Positions 14,771-25,459 of a stretch of 64,000 nt of DNA are shown piece by piece (positions within the stretch are counted from its first letter, which is position 1; every line of letters starts with the position of its first letter). The translations under genes were made by a program, and so were the position numbers. The stretch lies in the NCBI RefSeq assembly GCF_001422375.1, contig NZ_LMMU01000013.1, forward strand, positions 33,267 to 97,266, written 5' to 3'. The notes beneath the pieces are model-generated. The model made no database searches and was not told the origin of the DNA. It saw only the letters and a list, made by a program, of their open reading frames with translations. This stretch comes from Methylobacterium sp. Leaf99. Lineage in GTDB: Bacteria > Pseudomonadota > Alphaproteobacteria > Rhizobiales > Beijerinckiaceae.

Positions 14771-17197
14771 TCAGTGCGCGATGACCGTGGCGGTCTCGTC
14801 CTCGCCGATGACCGGGCGGACCGGCGGAGCCGGCTCTTCCCACTCGATGGGCTCGGGCACCCGCACCAGGGCGTGCTTCAGGACCTGATCCATCCGCGAG
14901 ACCGGGATGATCTCCATCCCGTTCTTCACGCTGTCGGGCACCTCGGCGATGTCCTTGGCATTCTCCTCCGGAATCAGCACCGTCTTGATGCCGCCGCGGA
15001 GCGCCGCCAGCAACTTCTCCTTGAGGCCGCCGATGGGCAGTACCCGGCCGCGCAGGGTGACCTCGCCGGTCATCGCCACATCCTTCTTCACGGGGATGCC
15101 CGTGAGGGTGGAGATGATGGCGGTGGCCATGCCGATGCCTGCGGACGGACCGTCCTTCGGGGTCGCCCCCTCGGGAACGTGAACGTGGATGTCCCGGCGC
15201 TCGAACAGCGGCGGCTCGATGCCGAAATCGACGGCCCGCGAGCGGACGTAGCTCGCCGCAGCCGAGATCGACTCCTTCATCACGTCGCGCAGGTTGCCCG
15301 TGACCGTCATCTTGCCCTTGCCGGGCATCATGACGCCTTCGATGGTCAGCAGTTCGCCGCCCACCTCGGTCCAGGCCAGACCCGTGACCACGCCCACCTG
15401 ATCCTCCTCGTCGATCTCGCCGTAGCGGAACTTCGGCGCGCCGAGGAACACCGGCAAGTTTTCTTCAGTGACGGCCACCGCCTTCACCTTGGTGATGAGG
15501 ATCTCCTTCACCGCCTTGCGGATCAGGTTGGAGATCTCGCGCTCCAGGTTGCGCACGCCCGCTTCCCGCGTGTAGCGGCGGATGAGCATGAGCAGGGCGG
15601 CATCGTCGATCTGCCACTCCTTGACGTCGAGGCCGTGCTTCTTGACCGCACCCGGAATCAGGTGCTTGCGCGCGATCTCGAGCTTCTCCTCCTCGGTGTA
15701 GCCGGCGATGCGGATCACCTCCATGCGGTCCATCAGGGGCGCGGGGATGTTCAGCGTGTTGGCCGTGGTGACGAACATCACGTTCGACAGGTCGTAATCG
15801 ACTTCGAGGTAGTGGTCGTTGAAGGTCGAGTTCTGTTCAGGGTCCAGGACCTCCAGCAGGGCCGCCGAGGGATCGCCCCGGAAATCCATGCCCATCTTGT
15901 CGATCTCGTCGAGGAGGATGAGCGGGTTGGAGGTCTTGGCCTTGCGCATGGACTGGACGATCTTGCCGGGCATCGACCCGATATAGGTCCGGCGGTGACC
16001 GCGGATCTCGGCCTCGTCGCGAACGCCGCCCAGCGACATCCGCACGAACTCGCGGCCCGTCGCCTTGGCGATGGACTTGCCGAGGGAGGTCTTGCCGACG
16101 CCGGGGGGACCGACGAGGCACAGGATCGGACCGGTGAGCTTGTTGGCCCGCTGCTGCACGGCCAGATACTCGACGATGCGTTCCTTGACCTTGTCGAGGC
16201 CGAAATGGTCCTCGTCGAGCATCACCTGGGCGCCGAGAAGATCCTTCTTCATCTTCGAGCGCTTGCCCCACGGGATGCCGAGCATCCAGTCGAGGTAGTT
16301 GCGCACGACGGTGGCTTCCGCCGACATGGGCGACATCTGGCGCAGCTTCTTCAGCTCCGCCACCGCCTTGTCGCGGGCCTCCTTGGTGAACTTGGTCTTC
16401 TCGATCTTCTCTTCGAGCTCGGCGAGCTCGTCCTTGCCGTCCTCGGAGTCGCCCAGCTCCTTCTGGATCGCCTTCATCTGTTCGTTGAGGTAGTACTCGC
16501 GCTGGGTCTTCTCCATCTGCCGCTTGACGCGGGTCCGGATGCGCTTCTCCACCTGGAGCACGGAGATCTCGCTTTCCATCAGCGACAGCACGCGCTCGAG
16601 GCGCTGGGCCACCGTGGGAATCTCGAGGATCGCCTGCTTGTCGGCGATCTTGACGGCGAGGTGCGAGCCAACGGTGTCGGCGAGCTTCGAGGGCTCGTCG
16701 ATCTGGGTGACGGCGGAGACGACCTCCGGCGAGATTTTCTTGTTGAGCTTCACATAGTTCTCGAACTCGGCGATGACCGAGCGCGCGAGGGCCTCGGCCT
16801 CGACGCTGTCGCCGAGCTCGTCGGTCAGGGTCTCGGCTTCCGCCTCGTAGTAGGAGTCCGACTTGTTGAAGTGGGTGATCTTGGCGCGCCCGGCGCCCTC
16901 GACCAGCACCTTCACGGTGCCGTCGGGCAGCTTCAGGAGCTGGAGCACGCTGGCGAGGGTACCGATCTTGTAGATGGCGTCGGTGGCCGGATCGTCGTCG
17001 CTGGCGTTGATCTGGGTGGCGAGAAGGATGTGGCGGTCCGTGCGCACGGCCTCTTCGAGGGCGCGGATCGACTTCTCGCGCCCGACGAAGAGCGGGACGA
17101 TCATGTGCGGGAACACGACGATGTCGCGGAGCGGCAGGACGGCGTAGGCGCCCGTCGAGCCCGGAACGACGGGCTGGCGCGATTTCGGTTGAGTCAT
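14771..17197 (-). CDS. lon: ATP-dependent protease Lon
   Basis: This predicts 808 residues, the normal length. Domains: N-terminal substrate-binding (about 20-215), helical linker, AAA+ module with Walker A GPPGVGKTSLGKSIA, Walker B LILLDEIDKMG, and C-terminal protease with the serine of KDGPSAGIGMA and a downstream lysine (GGLKEKLLAALRGG). Lon degrades misfolded and regulatory proteins in the cytoplasm. The ATG at 17197 has GAGGAAG at good spacing; upstream ATGs are less well placed. It lies last in the tig-clpP-clpX-lon cluster, 250 bases after clpX, so it probably has its own promoter. Confidence 0.98.
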   Translation of the reverse strand: MTQPKSRQPVVPGSTGAYAVLPLRDIVVFPHMIVPLFVGREKSIRALEEAVRTDRHILLATQINASDDDPATDAIYKIGTLASVLQLLKLPDGTVKVLVEGAGRAKITHFNKSDSYYEAEAETLTDELGDSVEAEALARSVIAEFENYVKLNKKISPEVVSAVTQIDEPSKLADTVGSHLAVKIADKQAILEIPTVAQRLERVLSLMESEISVLQVEKRIRTRVKRQMEKTQREYYLNEQMKAIQKELGDSEDGKDELAELEEKIEKTKFTKEARDKAVAELKKLRQMSPMSAEATVVRNYLDWMLGIPWGKRSKMKKDLLGAQVMLDEDHFGLDKVKERIVEYLAVQQRANKLTGPILCLVGPPGVGKTSLGKSIAKATGREFVRMSLGGVRDEAEIRGHRRTYIGSMPGKIVQSMRKAKTSNPLILLDEIDKMGMDFRGDPSAALLEVLDPEQNSTFNDHYLEVDYDLSNVMFVTTANTLNIPAPLMDRMEVIRIAGYTEEEKLEIARKHLIPGAVKKHGLDVKEWQIDDAALLMLIRRYTREAGVRNLEREISNLIRKAVKEILITKVKAVAVTEENLPVFLGAPKFRYGEIDEEDQVGVVTGLAWTEVGGELLTIEGVMMPGKGKMTVTGNLRDVMKESISAAASYVRSRAVDFGIEPPLFERRDIHVHVPEGATPKDGPSAGIGMATAIISTLTGIPVKKDVAMTGEVTLRGRVLPIGGLKEKLLAALRGGIKTVLIPEENAKDIAEVPDSVKNGMEIIPVSRMDQVLKHALVRVPEPIEWEEPAPPVRPVIGEDETATVIAH

Positions 17198-17374
17198 GTC
17201 GGACTTCCTCATGATGGACGCCGGGCGGTCACTCCTCCGGGGAGCAAATGACCTGCCAGGGCCGACCGGGCCGCGAAGGGGTCGGAAGCATCGTAAAAAG
17301 GGCGGCTGGCGGCGGGACACCGCACCTCGAAAGGCGAGCGTGCGGCCATCGCGCTTGAGAATTCAGATGGAAGC

Positions 17375-17403
17375 GGGGGCGGATGTTTTCAAGCATCCGC
17401 CCC
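17375..17403. terminator. Hairpin between clpX and lon
   Basis: GGGGCGGATG pairs with CATCCGCCCC around the loop TTTTCAAG. It lies about 45 bases downstream of the clpX stop and may terminate or attenuate clpX transcription before lon. There is no T run. Confidence 0.5.
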
Positions 17404-17447
17404 GGTCCGGCCCATCATGACGCGGACCGGACAAGGTCAGGCAGCGC

Positions 17448-18719
<1,272 letters not shown>

Positions 18720-18937
18720 ATCGGTCTCCGTTCGCGGGCATGGCACCGGTCCGGGGCGCACACGCATCCTTCGAATTTAATGGCGTCGTCCTAAAGAAAC
18801 AGTCACCTGCGCGCATCTGCCGGTTCGGATCAGACTGACGATGCAAGCACGCTGCCGCGTCCGGATCAAGGCAAGGACGCCGTCCCGCCTCGAAACGACG
18901 CGGCCGGACCCACGTGAGGGCCCGGCTCGCGCAGGGT

Positions 18938-19567
18938 TCAGGCGGCGGCGGGTTCCGGACGCTTCTGGATCACTTCGTCGATGAGGCCGAATTCCCTGGC
19001 GGCGTCGGCCGTCATGAAGTTGTCGCGCTCGAGGGCCTGGACGATGGTGTCGTAGTCGCGCCCCGTGTGCTTCACGTAGATCTCGTTGAGGCGCTTCTTC
19101 AGGGCCTCGATCTCGCGGGCGTGGATCAGGATGTCGGTGGCTTGGCCCTGGAAGCCGCCGGACGGCTGATGCACCATGATGCGGGCGTTGGGCAGGGCGA
19201 AGCGGTGCCCGGGCTCGCCGGCGGTGAGCAGGAGCGACCCCATGGAGGCGGCCTGGCCGACGCAGAGGGTGGTGACCGGGCAGCGGATGAACTGCATCGT
19301 GTCGTAGATCGACAGGCCCGAGGTCACCACGCCGCCGGGCGAGTTGATGTAGAAGGAAATTTCCTTCTTCGGGTTCTCAGCCTCAAGGAAGAGAAGCTGC
19401 GCCACGATGAGCGAGGCGCCGTAATCTTCCACCGGACCGGTGAGGAAGATGATGCGCTCGCGCAACAGGCGCGAATAGATGTCGAAGGCACGCTCGCCGC
19501 GGCTCGACTGCTCGACCACCATGGGCACGAGCGCGGAGTTATAATAGTCGACCGGATCTCTCATCAT
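18938..19567 (-). CDS. clpP: ClpP, proteolytic subunit
   Basis: This predicts 209 residues from the ATG at 19567, with GGGG upstream at good spacing. In-frame GTG 19570 and ATG 19564 are alternatives. The catalytic serine is in GQAASMGSLL, the histidine in RIMVHQPSGG, and the aspartate in the GRDYDTI segment. The oligomerisation and handle helix regions are complete, including SFYINSPGG. It forms the tetradecameric protease with ClpX or ClpA. It sits between tig and clpX. Confidence 0.98.
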   Translation of the reverse strand: MMRDPVDYYNSALVPMVVEQSSRGERAFDIYSRLLRERIIFLTGPVEDYGASLIVAQLLFLEAENPKKEISFYINSPGGVVTSGLSIYDTMQFIRCPVTTLCVGQAASMGSLLLTAGEPGHRFALPNARIMVHQPSGGFQGQATDILIHAREIEALKKRLNEIYVKHTGRDYDTIVQALERDNFMTADAAREFGLIDEVIQKRPEPAAA

Positions 19568-19696
19568 CACGTGCCCCAGGCTTCAAGGGGTCCGGCCGCG
19601 CCGCGAATCGGGCGCGGGCCGGACGTTTCAGCGAACTCCGGCGGCGATGAACGCCGCCTTACTTTCCGCCCGCCGCCCTCGAAAGGAGCACCGGGC

Positions 19697-21163
19697 TCAG
19701 TCGGCCTTGGCGACGGCAGGCAGGGCCTCGTCGCTTCCGGTCGAAACGGTCTCGTCCTTGCCGGACTCGGTCTTGTCCTTGCCGGACTCGGTCTTGGACG
19801 CACCCTCGGATGCCTCGGATTCGTCCTCGTCGGCGAACAGCGTCTCCTTCGAGACCGGCTCTTCGACGAGCTTCACCTGCCCGAGCACATGGTCGACGAC
19901 CTTCTCCTCGAAGATCGGCGCACGCAGCTCGGCAAGCGCCTGGGCGTTCTTGCGGTAGAAGTCCCAGACCTGCTGCTCCTGGCCGGGGAACTGCCGGACC
20001 CGGGCGATCAGCGCCTGGTTCACCTCGTCGTCGCTCACCTTGATATCGGCGGTCTCACCGACCTGCGCAAGCACCAAGCCGAGGCGCACGCGACGCTCGG
20101 CGATTTTGCGGTACTCGGCGGTGGCCTTCTCCTCGGTGGTCCCCTCGTCCGCGAAGGTCTTTTCGCGGGTCTTGAGGTCCTGCTCGACCTGGGCCCAGAC
20201 GGCGGCGAATTCCTGGTGGACGAGGCTGGGGGGCAGCTCGAACGCGTACTTGGTGTCGAGGGCGTCGAGGAGCTCCTTCTTGAGCTTGCGCCGGGACTGC
20301 GCCTCGAAATCGCCGCCGATGGCGGTGGAGACCGCCTCCTTCAGCTTGTCGAGGGATTCCATGCCGAAGCCCTTGGCGAGCTCGTCGTCGATCTTGGTCT
20401 CGCCCGGCGCCTGGATGGCGGTGACGGTGACGTCGAACTCGGCGTCCTTGCCGGCCAGCGCCTCGGCGCCGTAGGCCTCGGGGAAAGTCGACTTCACCAC
20501 GCGGTTCTCGCCGACCTTGGCGCCGACGAGCTGCTCCTCGAAGCCGGGGATGAACTGGCCCGAGCCGAGTTCGAGGTCGATGCCCTCGCCCTTGCCGCCC
20601 TCGAACTCGACGCCGTCGATGCGGCCGACGAAGTCGATGGTGACCCGGTCGCCGGTCTCGGCGGCGGCACCCTCGTCGCGGGCCGAGAAGCTGCGGTTGG
20701 ACGACGCCATGCGGGTGATGGCCTCGTCGACCTCCGTGTCGGAGGGCTTGGCCACCAGCTTGGTCAGGCTGACGTCGGAGAGGTCGGCGAGCTCGAACGT
20801 CGGCAGCACTTCGAGCGCGACGTTGAACGACAGGTCGGCCTTGGCGTCCAGCGCCCGCTCGACCACGGACTGCTCGCCGGGGAACTCGACCTTGGGCTCG
20901 AGGGCGAGCTTGAGGTTGTTGTCCTGGACGATCTTCTGGTTGGCTTCGTTGACGGCGTTCTGCAGCACGTCGGCCATCACCGAGCGGCCGTAGAGCTTGC
21001 GCAGGTGGGCCACCGGCACCTTGCCGGGGCGGAAGCCCTTGATCTGAGCCTTGTCCTTGAGGGTCGACAGCTCGCTGTTCAGGCGCTCCTCGAGCTCATG
21101 CGCGGCAAGGGATACCTGAAACTCGCGCTTCAGCCCCTGGGAGAGTGTCTCGGTCACCTGCAT
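19697..21163 (-). CDS. tig: Trigger factor
   Basis: This predicts 488 residues. The ribosome-binding signature GFRPGKVP (residues 43-50) is in the N-terminal domain. A PPIase (FKBP-type) domain follows around 160-245 (GDRVTIDFVGRIDGV), then the helical chaperone arms. The C-terminus carries an acidic, lysine-rich low-complexity tail with two TESGKD repeats, longer than in E. coli but common in Alphaproteobacteria. It is cytosolic and acts on nascent chains. GGAAG precedes the ATG. It is the first gene of the tig-clpP-clpX-lon cluster. Confidence 0.97.
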   Translation of the reverse strand: MQVTETLSQGLKREFQVSLAAHELEERLNSELSTLKDKAQIKGFRPGKVPVAHLRKLYGRSVMADVLQNAVNEANQKIVQDNNLKLALEPKVEFPGEQSVVERALDAKADLSFNVALEVLPTFELADLSDVSLTKLVAKPSDTEVDEAITRMASSNRSFSARDEGAAAETGDRVTIDFVGRIDGVEFEGGKGEGIDLELGSGQFIPGFEEQLVGAKVGENRVVKSTFPEAYGAEALAGKDAEFDVTVTAIQAPGETKIDDELAKGFGMESLDKLKEAVSTAIGGDFEAQSRRKLKKELLDALDTKYAFELPPSLVHQEFAAVWAQVEQDLKTREKTFADEGTTEEKATAEYRKIAERRVRLGLVLAQVGETADIKVSDDEVNQALIARVRQFPGQEQQVWDFYRKNAQALAELRAPIFEEKVVDHVLGQVKLVEEPVSKETLFADEDESEASEGASKTESGKDKTESGKDETVSTGSDEALPAVAKAD

Positions 21164-21341
21164 GGTCGTTCTTCCGCTGTCGTCCGTGTGATGGCGTCAA
21201 ATTCGGTCGGTCCCCACCACCCGTTGACCGGGCGGGAGGAAGATCGGCGCCAGAATGTCACGCTGAACCGAAGGCCGAATCGCAACGGCGGGCCCGGCCG
21301 GCCAATCGCGGTGAGCCAATCCGTTCCCAACGGCGATGGAC

Positions 21342-21426
21342 TGGTGCGGGCGGAGGGGCTCGAACCCCCACGTCTTGCGACACTGGTACCTAAAACCAGC
21401 GCGTCTACCAGTTCCGCCACGCCCGC
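21342..21426 (-). tRNA. tRNA-Leu (anticodon TAG)
   Basis: This is 85 nt with a long variable arm, as in class II tRNAs, and encoded CCA. The acceptor stem is GCGGGCG; the anticodon stem-loop CTGGTTTTAGGTACCAG gives TAG. It lies 178 bases upstream of tig on the same strand. Confidence 0.95.
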
Positions 21427-21639
21427 AAGCGACGACCTCCGGCGCGCATCCCGCCGCCAGAGCGCGGTCCTATAGCACGGGCACAACGGGCCGCAGCAAA
21501 AAAAGTCGGGGTGTGCGATTCCGTGTGGGTCCGCCTCCGGACCGGCGGTCCGGCACGCCGGTTGGCGCGCTCCGGCCCGGCGTCTACAAGCGGCGCGGGC
21601 GTTTTCGACCGACCGTTCCCGCCGCCCGCCAGAGGTGTC

Positions 21640-23133
21640 ATGCCGCATCGTTCCCCGTCGCCCGCCGCCGGATCGGCGCTCCCCGAGCCGGCGCTCTCGC
21701 GCCGGACCCTGCTCGGTAGCGTCGCGGCCCTGGCCCTCGGATCGACGGCGGCGGCCGCCCAGGCGCCGGCAAGATCGGGCTCCCCGATGAAGCCCGCGCC
21801 CGAGGTGAAATCCGAATCGAAGCCCGAGGCCCCGGCGCGGCCCCTCAGCGCTGGGCCCGGCACGACCCGCCTGAAGCCCGAGCCGGCGGTCGTGACCCCG
21901 GTCTGGTCCTTCGACGGTACGACCGTTCCGCCGGTGGTGCGGGTCAGGCTCGGCGAAACCGTGCGCCTTCGGGTCGAGAACAAGACCGACAAGCCGCTCT
22001 CCCTGCACTGGCACGGCGTGCGCAACCAGAACCCCATGGACGGTGTGGGCAGCCTCACCCAGGCGCCGATCCCGCCGGGGGGCGACTTCACCTACGCGTT
22101 CGCGCCCCCCGACGCCGGCAGCTTCCTGATCCGGCCCCTCGTGATCGGCGGATCGAGCGAGCCGTCGGGCCGGGGGCTTTCCGGCATGCTCGTGGTCGAG
22201 GAGACGGCGCCGCCCGCCGTGGACCACGACCTCACGGTGCTGATGCAGGATTGGCGGCTCTCCGACGACGGCACCCTGCTGCCCTTCGGTCAGACGGCCT
22301 TCGCGGCGAGTTCGGGGCGCCTCGGCAACCTCGTCACCGTCAACGGCAAGCCCGCGCCCGATGCGGTCCCCGTCCGGCCGGGCAGCCGGGTGCGCCTGCG
22401 CCTCGCCAACGCCTGCAACGCCCGCGGTACCCGCATCCGCTTCGACAACCTCAAGGTCTACGTCGCGGCGGTGGACGGCCAGCCCACGGACACGTTCGAG
22501 CCCCTGCGCGCCACCCTGCCGTTCCCGCCCGGCACCCGCTACGACCTGATGCTCGACATGCCGGCGGAGGTCGGCGCCGCGGGCAGCATCACGGCGCTCG
22601 TCGGCAACGGCCTGGCGCTCGCCACCCTCACCACCGGGGGCGAGCCGGTGACGGGAAAGCGCGGTGCCATCGGTCCCATCGGCGAGAACAAGCTCCTGCC
22701 GGCGGAGGTGAAGCTGCAGAACGCGCTACGCCGGGACGTGGTGCTGACGGGCGGGGCGCGCATCGACAAGGACAAGCCGGCGGCCGAGCCGGTCTATACG
22801 GGCGACGCGGCGAAGGTCTGGGCCGTCAACGGCGCCGCCGGCACCGCCGGGGTGGCACCCCTGTTCACGGTCAAGCGCGGACAGGTGGTGGTGCTGGCCC
22901 TGCGCAACGACACCGCCTTCCCCCAGGCGCTCCACCTGCACGGCCATTCCTTCCGCCTGCTCCACCCCCTCGACGACGGCTGGGAGCCCTACTGGCTCGA
23001 CACCTTCCAGCTCCTCGAAGGCCGCACCGCCCGCATCGCCTTCAAGGCCGACAATCCCGGCCGCTGGGTCATCGGCTCGACGGTGCTGGAGCGGTTCGAC
23101 ACCGGATTGTGGGGCTGGTTCGAGGTGACCTGA
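21640..23133 (+). CDS. Multicopper-oxidase-fold protein with degenerate copper sites
   Basis: This predicts 497 residues from the ATG at 21640. A Tat signal (SRRTLLGS, residues 20-27) and ALA-type cleavage direct it to the periplasm. The cupredoxin domains are recognisable: LHWHGVRNQNPMDG (122-135) keeps the first HxH pair and HLHGHSF (432-438) keeps the third. The second HxH (normally WYHSH) is replaced by GSFLIRP (160-166). The final HCH...H segment is replaced by RWVIGSTVLERFDTG (475-489), so the type 1 copper cysteine is gone. This pattern recalls SufI/FtsP-like proteins that lost oxidase activity. A structural or metal-binding role is more likely than oxidation. Confidence 0.75.
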   Translation: MPHRSPSPAAGSALPEPALSRRTLLGSVAALALGSTAAAAQAPARSGSPMKPAPEVKSESKPEAPARPLSAGPGTTRLKPEPAVVTPVWSFDGTTVPPVVRVRLGETVRLRVENKTDKPLSLHWHGVRNQNPMDGVGSLTQAPIPPGGDFTYAFAPPDAGSFLIRPLVIGGSSEPSGRGLSGMLVVEETAPPAVDHDLTVLMQDWRLSDDGTLLPFGQTAFAASSGRLGNLVTVNGKPAPDAVPVRPGSRVRLRLANACNARGTRIRFDNLKVYVAAVDGQPTDTFEPLRATLPFPPGTRYDLMLDMPAEVGAAGSITALVGNGLALATLTTGGEPVTGKRGAIGPIGENKLLPAEVKLQNALRRDVVLTGGARIDKDKPAAEPVYTGDAAKVWAVNGAAGTAGVAPLFTVKRGQVVVLALRNDTAFPQALHLHGHSFRLLHPLDDGWEPYWLDTFQLLEGRTARIAFKADNPGRWVIGSTVLERFDTGLWGWFEVT

Positions 23134-23140
23134 CGCCCGG

Positions 23141-24643
23141 TCAGGTGTCCAGAACGCCGCGCAGCACCGCCAAGATCAACTCCGGAAGGTCCTCGGCGAT
23201 GAGGCCGGGGCCGTGGCGGCGTCCGGCATCGCCGTGCATCCAGACGGCGGCGGCGGCGGCCTCGAACGGGTCCATCCCCTGCGCGAGCAGGCCGGCGACG
23301 AGGCCGGACAGTACGTCGCCCGAGCCGGCTGTGCCGAGATAGGGCGTGCCGTGGTCGTTGATGGCGGCGCGGCCATCCGGCGCGGCGATGACGGTGTCAG
23401 CGCCCTTGAGCACCACCACGGCGCCGGTGAGCGCCGCGGCCCGGCGGGCGCGTTCCAGCTTCGACAGGTCGTCGGCCACCGCGTCCGTTCCCTCGAACAG
23501 CCGGGCGAACTCGCCGTCATGCGGGGTCAACACGGCCTGCGAGTCGCCCTCGGTGAGGTGGGCGGCGAGCAGGCGCGCCTGCCCCTTGAAACTCGTGAGG
23601 GCATCGGCATCCAGCACGAGGCGACGCGAGGCCGCCGCCGCCACGGCGACGAGGTCGCGGGTGGCCTCGCCCATGCCGAGGCCGGGGCCGGCCAGGACCA
23701 CGTTCAGGCGCTCGTCCACCAGGAGGTCGTCGAGGTCGTCGGCGCTGTCGCAGGCGCGCAGCATGATCGCCGTGAGATGGGCGGCGTTCTCCGCCATGGC
23801 GGCCGCGGGCGCGGCCACGGTGACGAGGCCGGCCCCGATCCGGAGCGCCCCGCGCGCGGCGAGCCGTGCCGCGCCGGTGCGATGGACCGGTCCGGACAGG
23901 ACCAGGACGTGACCGCGCGCGTACTTGTGGCTCGTCGCCTCCAGGCGCGGAACGGCACGTCCCCACAGGGCCGGGCCGTTGCGCCACAGGGGGGCGTCCG
24001 TTCCGAACCCGGCGTCCAGATCCGCATCGCCGGTGCCGATCTCGGCGACATGGAGCGTGCCGCAATGGGCGCGTCCCGGCTGAAGCAGGTGCCCGACTTT
24101 GAGGGCGACGAAGGTGACGGTCTCGACGGCCCGCACGGCGACGCCACGGACGGCGCCGGTGTCGCCATCGATGCCGCTCGGCACGTCGACGGCGATGACG
24201 GGCACGGCCGCCCGCGCGAGACGCTCCACGCAGGCGGCCGCGTCCCCGTCGAGGTCGCGCGACAGGCCGGCGCCGAACAGGGCATCGACGACGAGGCCGT
24301 AGGCGGAGAAATTCACGATGTCGGACACCCGCAGGACGGGACCGGTCCATCCGGCCGCCGCCCCGGCGGCATCGCCCTTCAGGTCGGCGACCGGCACGAG
24401 GGCGGCGAGATCGACGGAAATACCGTCCTCCACGAGAGATCGGGCCGCCACGAACCCGTCGCCGCCGTTGTTGCCGGGCCCGCACAGGACGAGGACGCGC
24501 CCGCCCTCCGGCAGCCGGGCCCGCACCCGGTCGGCGACGGCGGCCCCGGCCCGCGCCATCAGCTGCGCCCCCGCGGTGCCCCCCCGGATCGCGGCGGCAT
24601 CGACCCGGCGCATGGCCTCGACCGTGAGCAGGCGCGTCGTCAT
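23141..24643 (-). CDS. nnr: Bifunctional NAD(P)H-hydrate repair enzyme
   Basis: This predicts 500 residues from the ATG at 24643 (GAGGGA eight bases before). The N-terminal epimerase half (about 1-215) has the GPGNNGGDGFVAAR motif and VPSGIDGDTG. The C-terminal ADP-dependent dehydratase half has HKYARGHVLVLSG, AGPGLG and GTAGSGDVLSGLVAGL. Together they repair NADHX and NADPHX, damaged cofactors. It is cytoplasmic. It is convergent with the oxidase gene (seven-base gap) and divergent from glnB; in many Alphaproteobacteria it neighbours glnB as it does here. Confidence 0.95.
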   Translation of the reverse strand: MTTRLLTVEAMRRVDAAAIRGGTAGAQLMARAGAAVADRVRARLPEGGRVLVLCGPGNNGGDGFVAARSLVEDGISVDLAALVPVADLKGDAAGAAAGWTGPVLRVSDIVNFSAYGLVVDALFGAGLSRDLDGDAAACVERLARAAVPVIAVDVPSGIDGDTGAVRGVAVRAVETVTFVALKVGHLLQPGRAHCGTLHVAEIGTGDADLDAGFGTDAPLWRNGPALWGRAVPRLEATSHKYARGHVLVLSGPVHRTGAARLAARGALRIGAGLVTVAAPAAAMAENAAHLTAIMLRACDSADDLDDLLVDERLNVVLAGPGLGMGEATRDLVAVAAAASRRLVLDADALTSFKGQARLLAAHLTEGDSQAVLTPHDGEFARLFEGTDAVADDLSKLERARRAAALTGAVVVLKGADTVIAAPDGRAAINDHGTPYLGTAGSGDVLSGLVAGLLAQGMDPFEAAAAAVWMHGDAGRRHGPGLIAEDLPELILAVLRGVLDT

Positions 24644-24750
24644 CTCGTAGTCCCTCACGATCCCGGGTTTCCCTGCATGCCTGCGCGCCGCTCACACCCT
24701 GCCTCACGCTGGTCCACCGACGGGCGCGAGATCGAACGATTTGCAGGGCA

Positions 24751-24767
24751 TGCACATTCGTTGTGCA
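24751..24767. promoter_or_regulatory. NtrC-type palindrome upstream of glnB
   Basis: The sequence TGCAC-N7-GTGCA is a perfect 17-bp inverted repeat matching the NtrC consensus in arm sequence and spacing. It is 97 bases upstream of the glnB ATG. A weak sigma-54-like GG-N10-GC element starts at 24798. Confidence 0.6.
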
Positions 24768-24863
24768 GATTTTGGCCGACCATCGTCAAAACGGCGTGGC
24801 GAAGGCCCGGCGGCGATGATACCAAAGTGGTTCAGAGCAGCATCGAGGTCAGGCCCGCCCGGC

Positions 24864-25202
24864 ATGAAGAAGATCGAAGCGATCATCAAGCCTTTCAAAC
24901 TGGACGAGGTGAAGGAAGCCCTCCAGGAGGTCGGCCTGCAGGGGATCACCGTGATCGAGGCCAAGGGCTTCGGCCGCCAGAAGGGCCACACGGAGCTCTA
25001 TCGCGGCGCCGAGTACGTGGTCGACTTCCTGCCCAAGGTGAAGCTCGAGATCGTGCTGTCGGACGCCCTGGTGGAGGGCGCCGTCGAGGCGATCCGCAAA
25101 TCGGCCCAGACCGGGCGTATCGGCGACGGCAAGATCTTCGTCTCGTCCATCGAGGAAGCGATCCGCATCCGCACCGGCGAGACCGGCACCGACGCGATCT
25201 GA
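24864..25202 (+). CDS. glnB: Nitrogen regulatory protein P-II
   Basis: This predicts 112 residues. The uridylylation site tyrosine is in LYRGAEYVVDFLPK (Tyr51), and the T-loop, B-loop (TGRIGDGKIFV) and C-terminal IRTGETGTDAI match GlnB. It senses 2-oxoglutarate, ATP/ADP and glutamine and controls GlnE and NtrB. It is trimeric and cytoplasmic. glnA follows after 257 bases, the usual alphaproteobacterial order. The NtrC-type palindrome upstream suggests nitrogen-limitation induction. The ATG at 24864 gives the canonical N-terminus MKKIEAIIKP. Confidence 0.98.
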   Translation: MKKIEAIIKPFKLDEVKEALQEVGLQGITVIEAKGFGRQKGHTELYRGAEYVVDFLPKVKLEIVLSDALVEGAVEAIRKSAQTGRIGDGKIFVSSIEEAIRIRTGETGTDAI

Positions 25203-25329
25203 TTCTTTTTTCCTGATCTCGTCCCCGGGCATCCGCCGATACGCGCGGTCCGACACGGACCGGGTCATCGCCGTCGCAGCACCGTGCCGCCGTCCGTCAT
25301 AACGGAATCGCTGCTCTGTTTTCGGGCAA

Positions 25330-25344
25330 TGGTGTTTTCTTCGC
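25330..25344 (+). promoter_or_regulatory. Candidate sigma-54 promoter for glnA
   Basis: TGGTGTTTTCTTCGC has the invariant GG and GC with correct ten-base spacing, and TCGC near the consensus TTGC. It sits 116 bases upstream of the glnA start. A TATAAA at 25374 could be a sigma-70 -10 element instead. Confidence 0.35.
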
Positions 25345-25459
25345 GCAAACCGGGTCCACCCCGCGCGAAAACCCTATAAACCCGAGCCCAACCGCGGGCC
25401 GCTCGGCGGCCGGCGGCAAAACCACGGCTGAATGCCGCGAACGAAGGAGACCCCCGAGG

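Noticed and set aside
14774..17251. An 825-codon plus-strand frame opposite lon
   Set aside because: It mirrors lon codons; lon itself has every Lon motif.
24798..24811. A firm sigma-54 promoter for glnB
   Set aside because: Only the GG and GC pairs match; the rest of the consensus is missing, so it is kept as weak support only.
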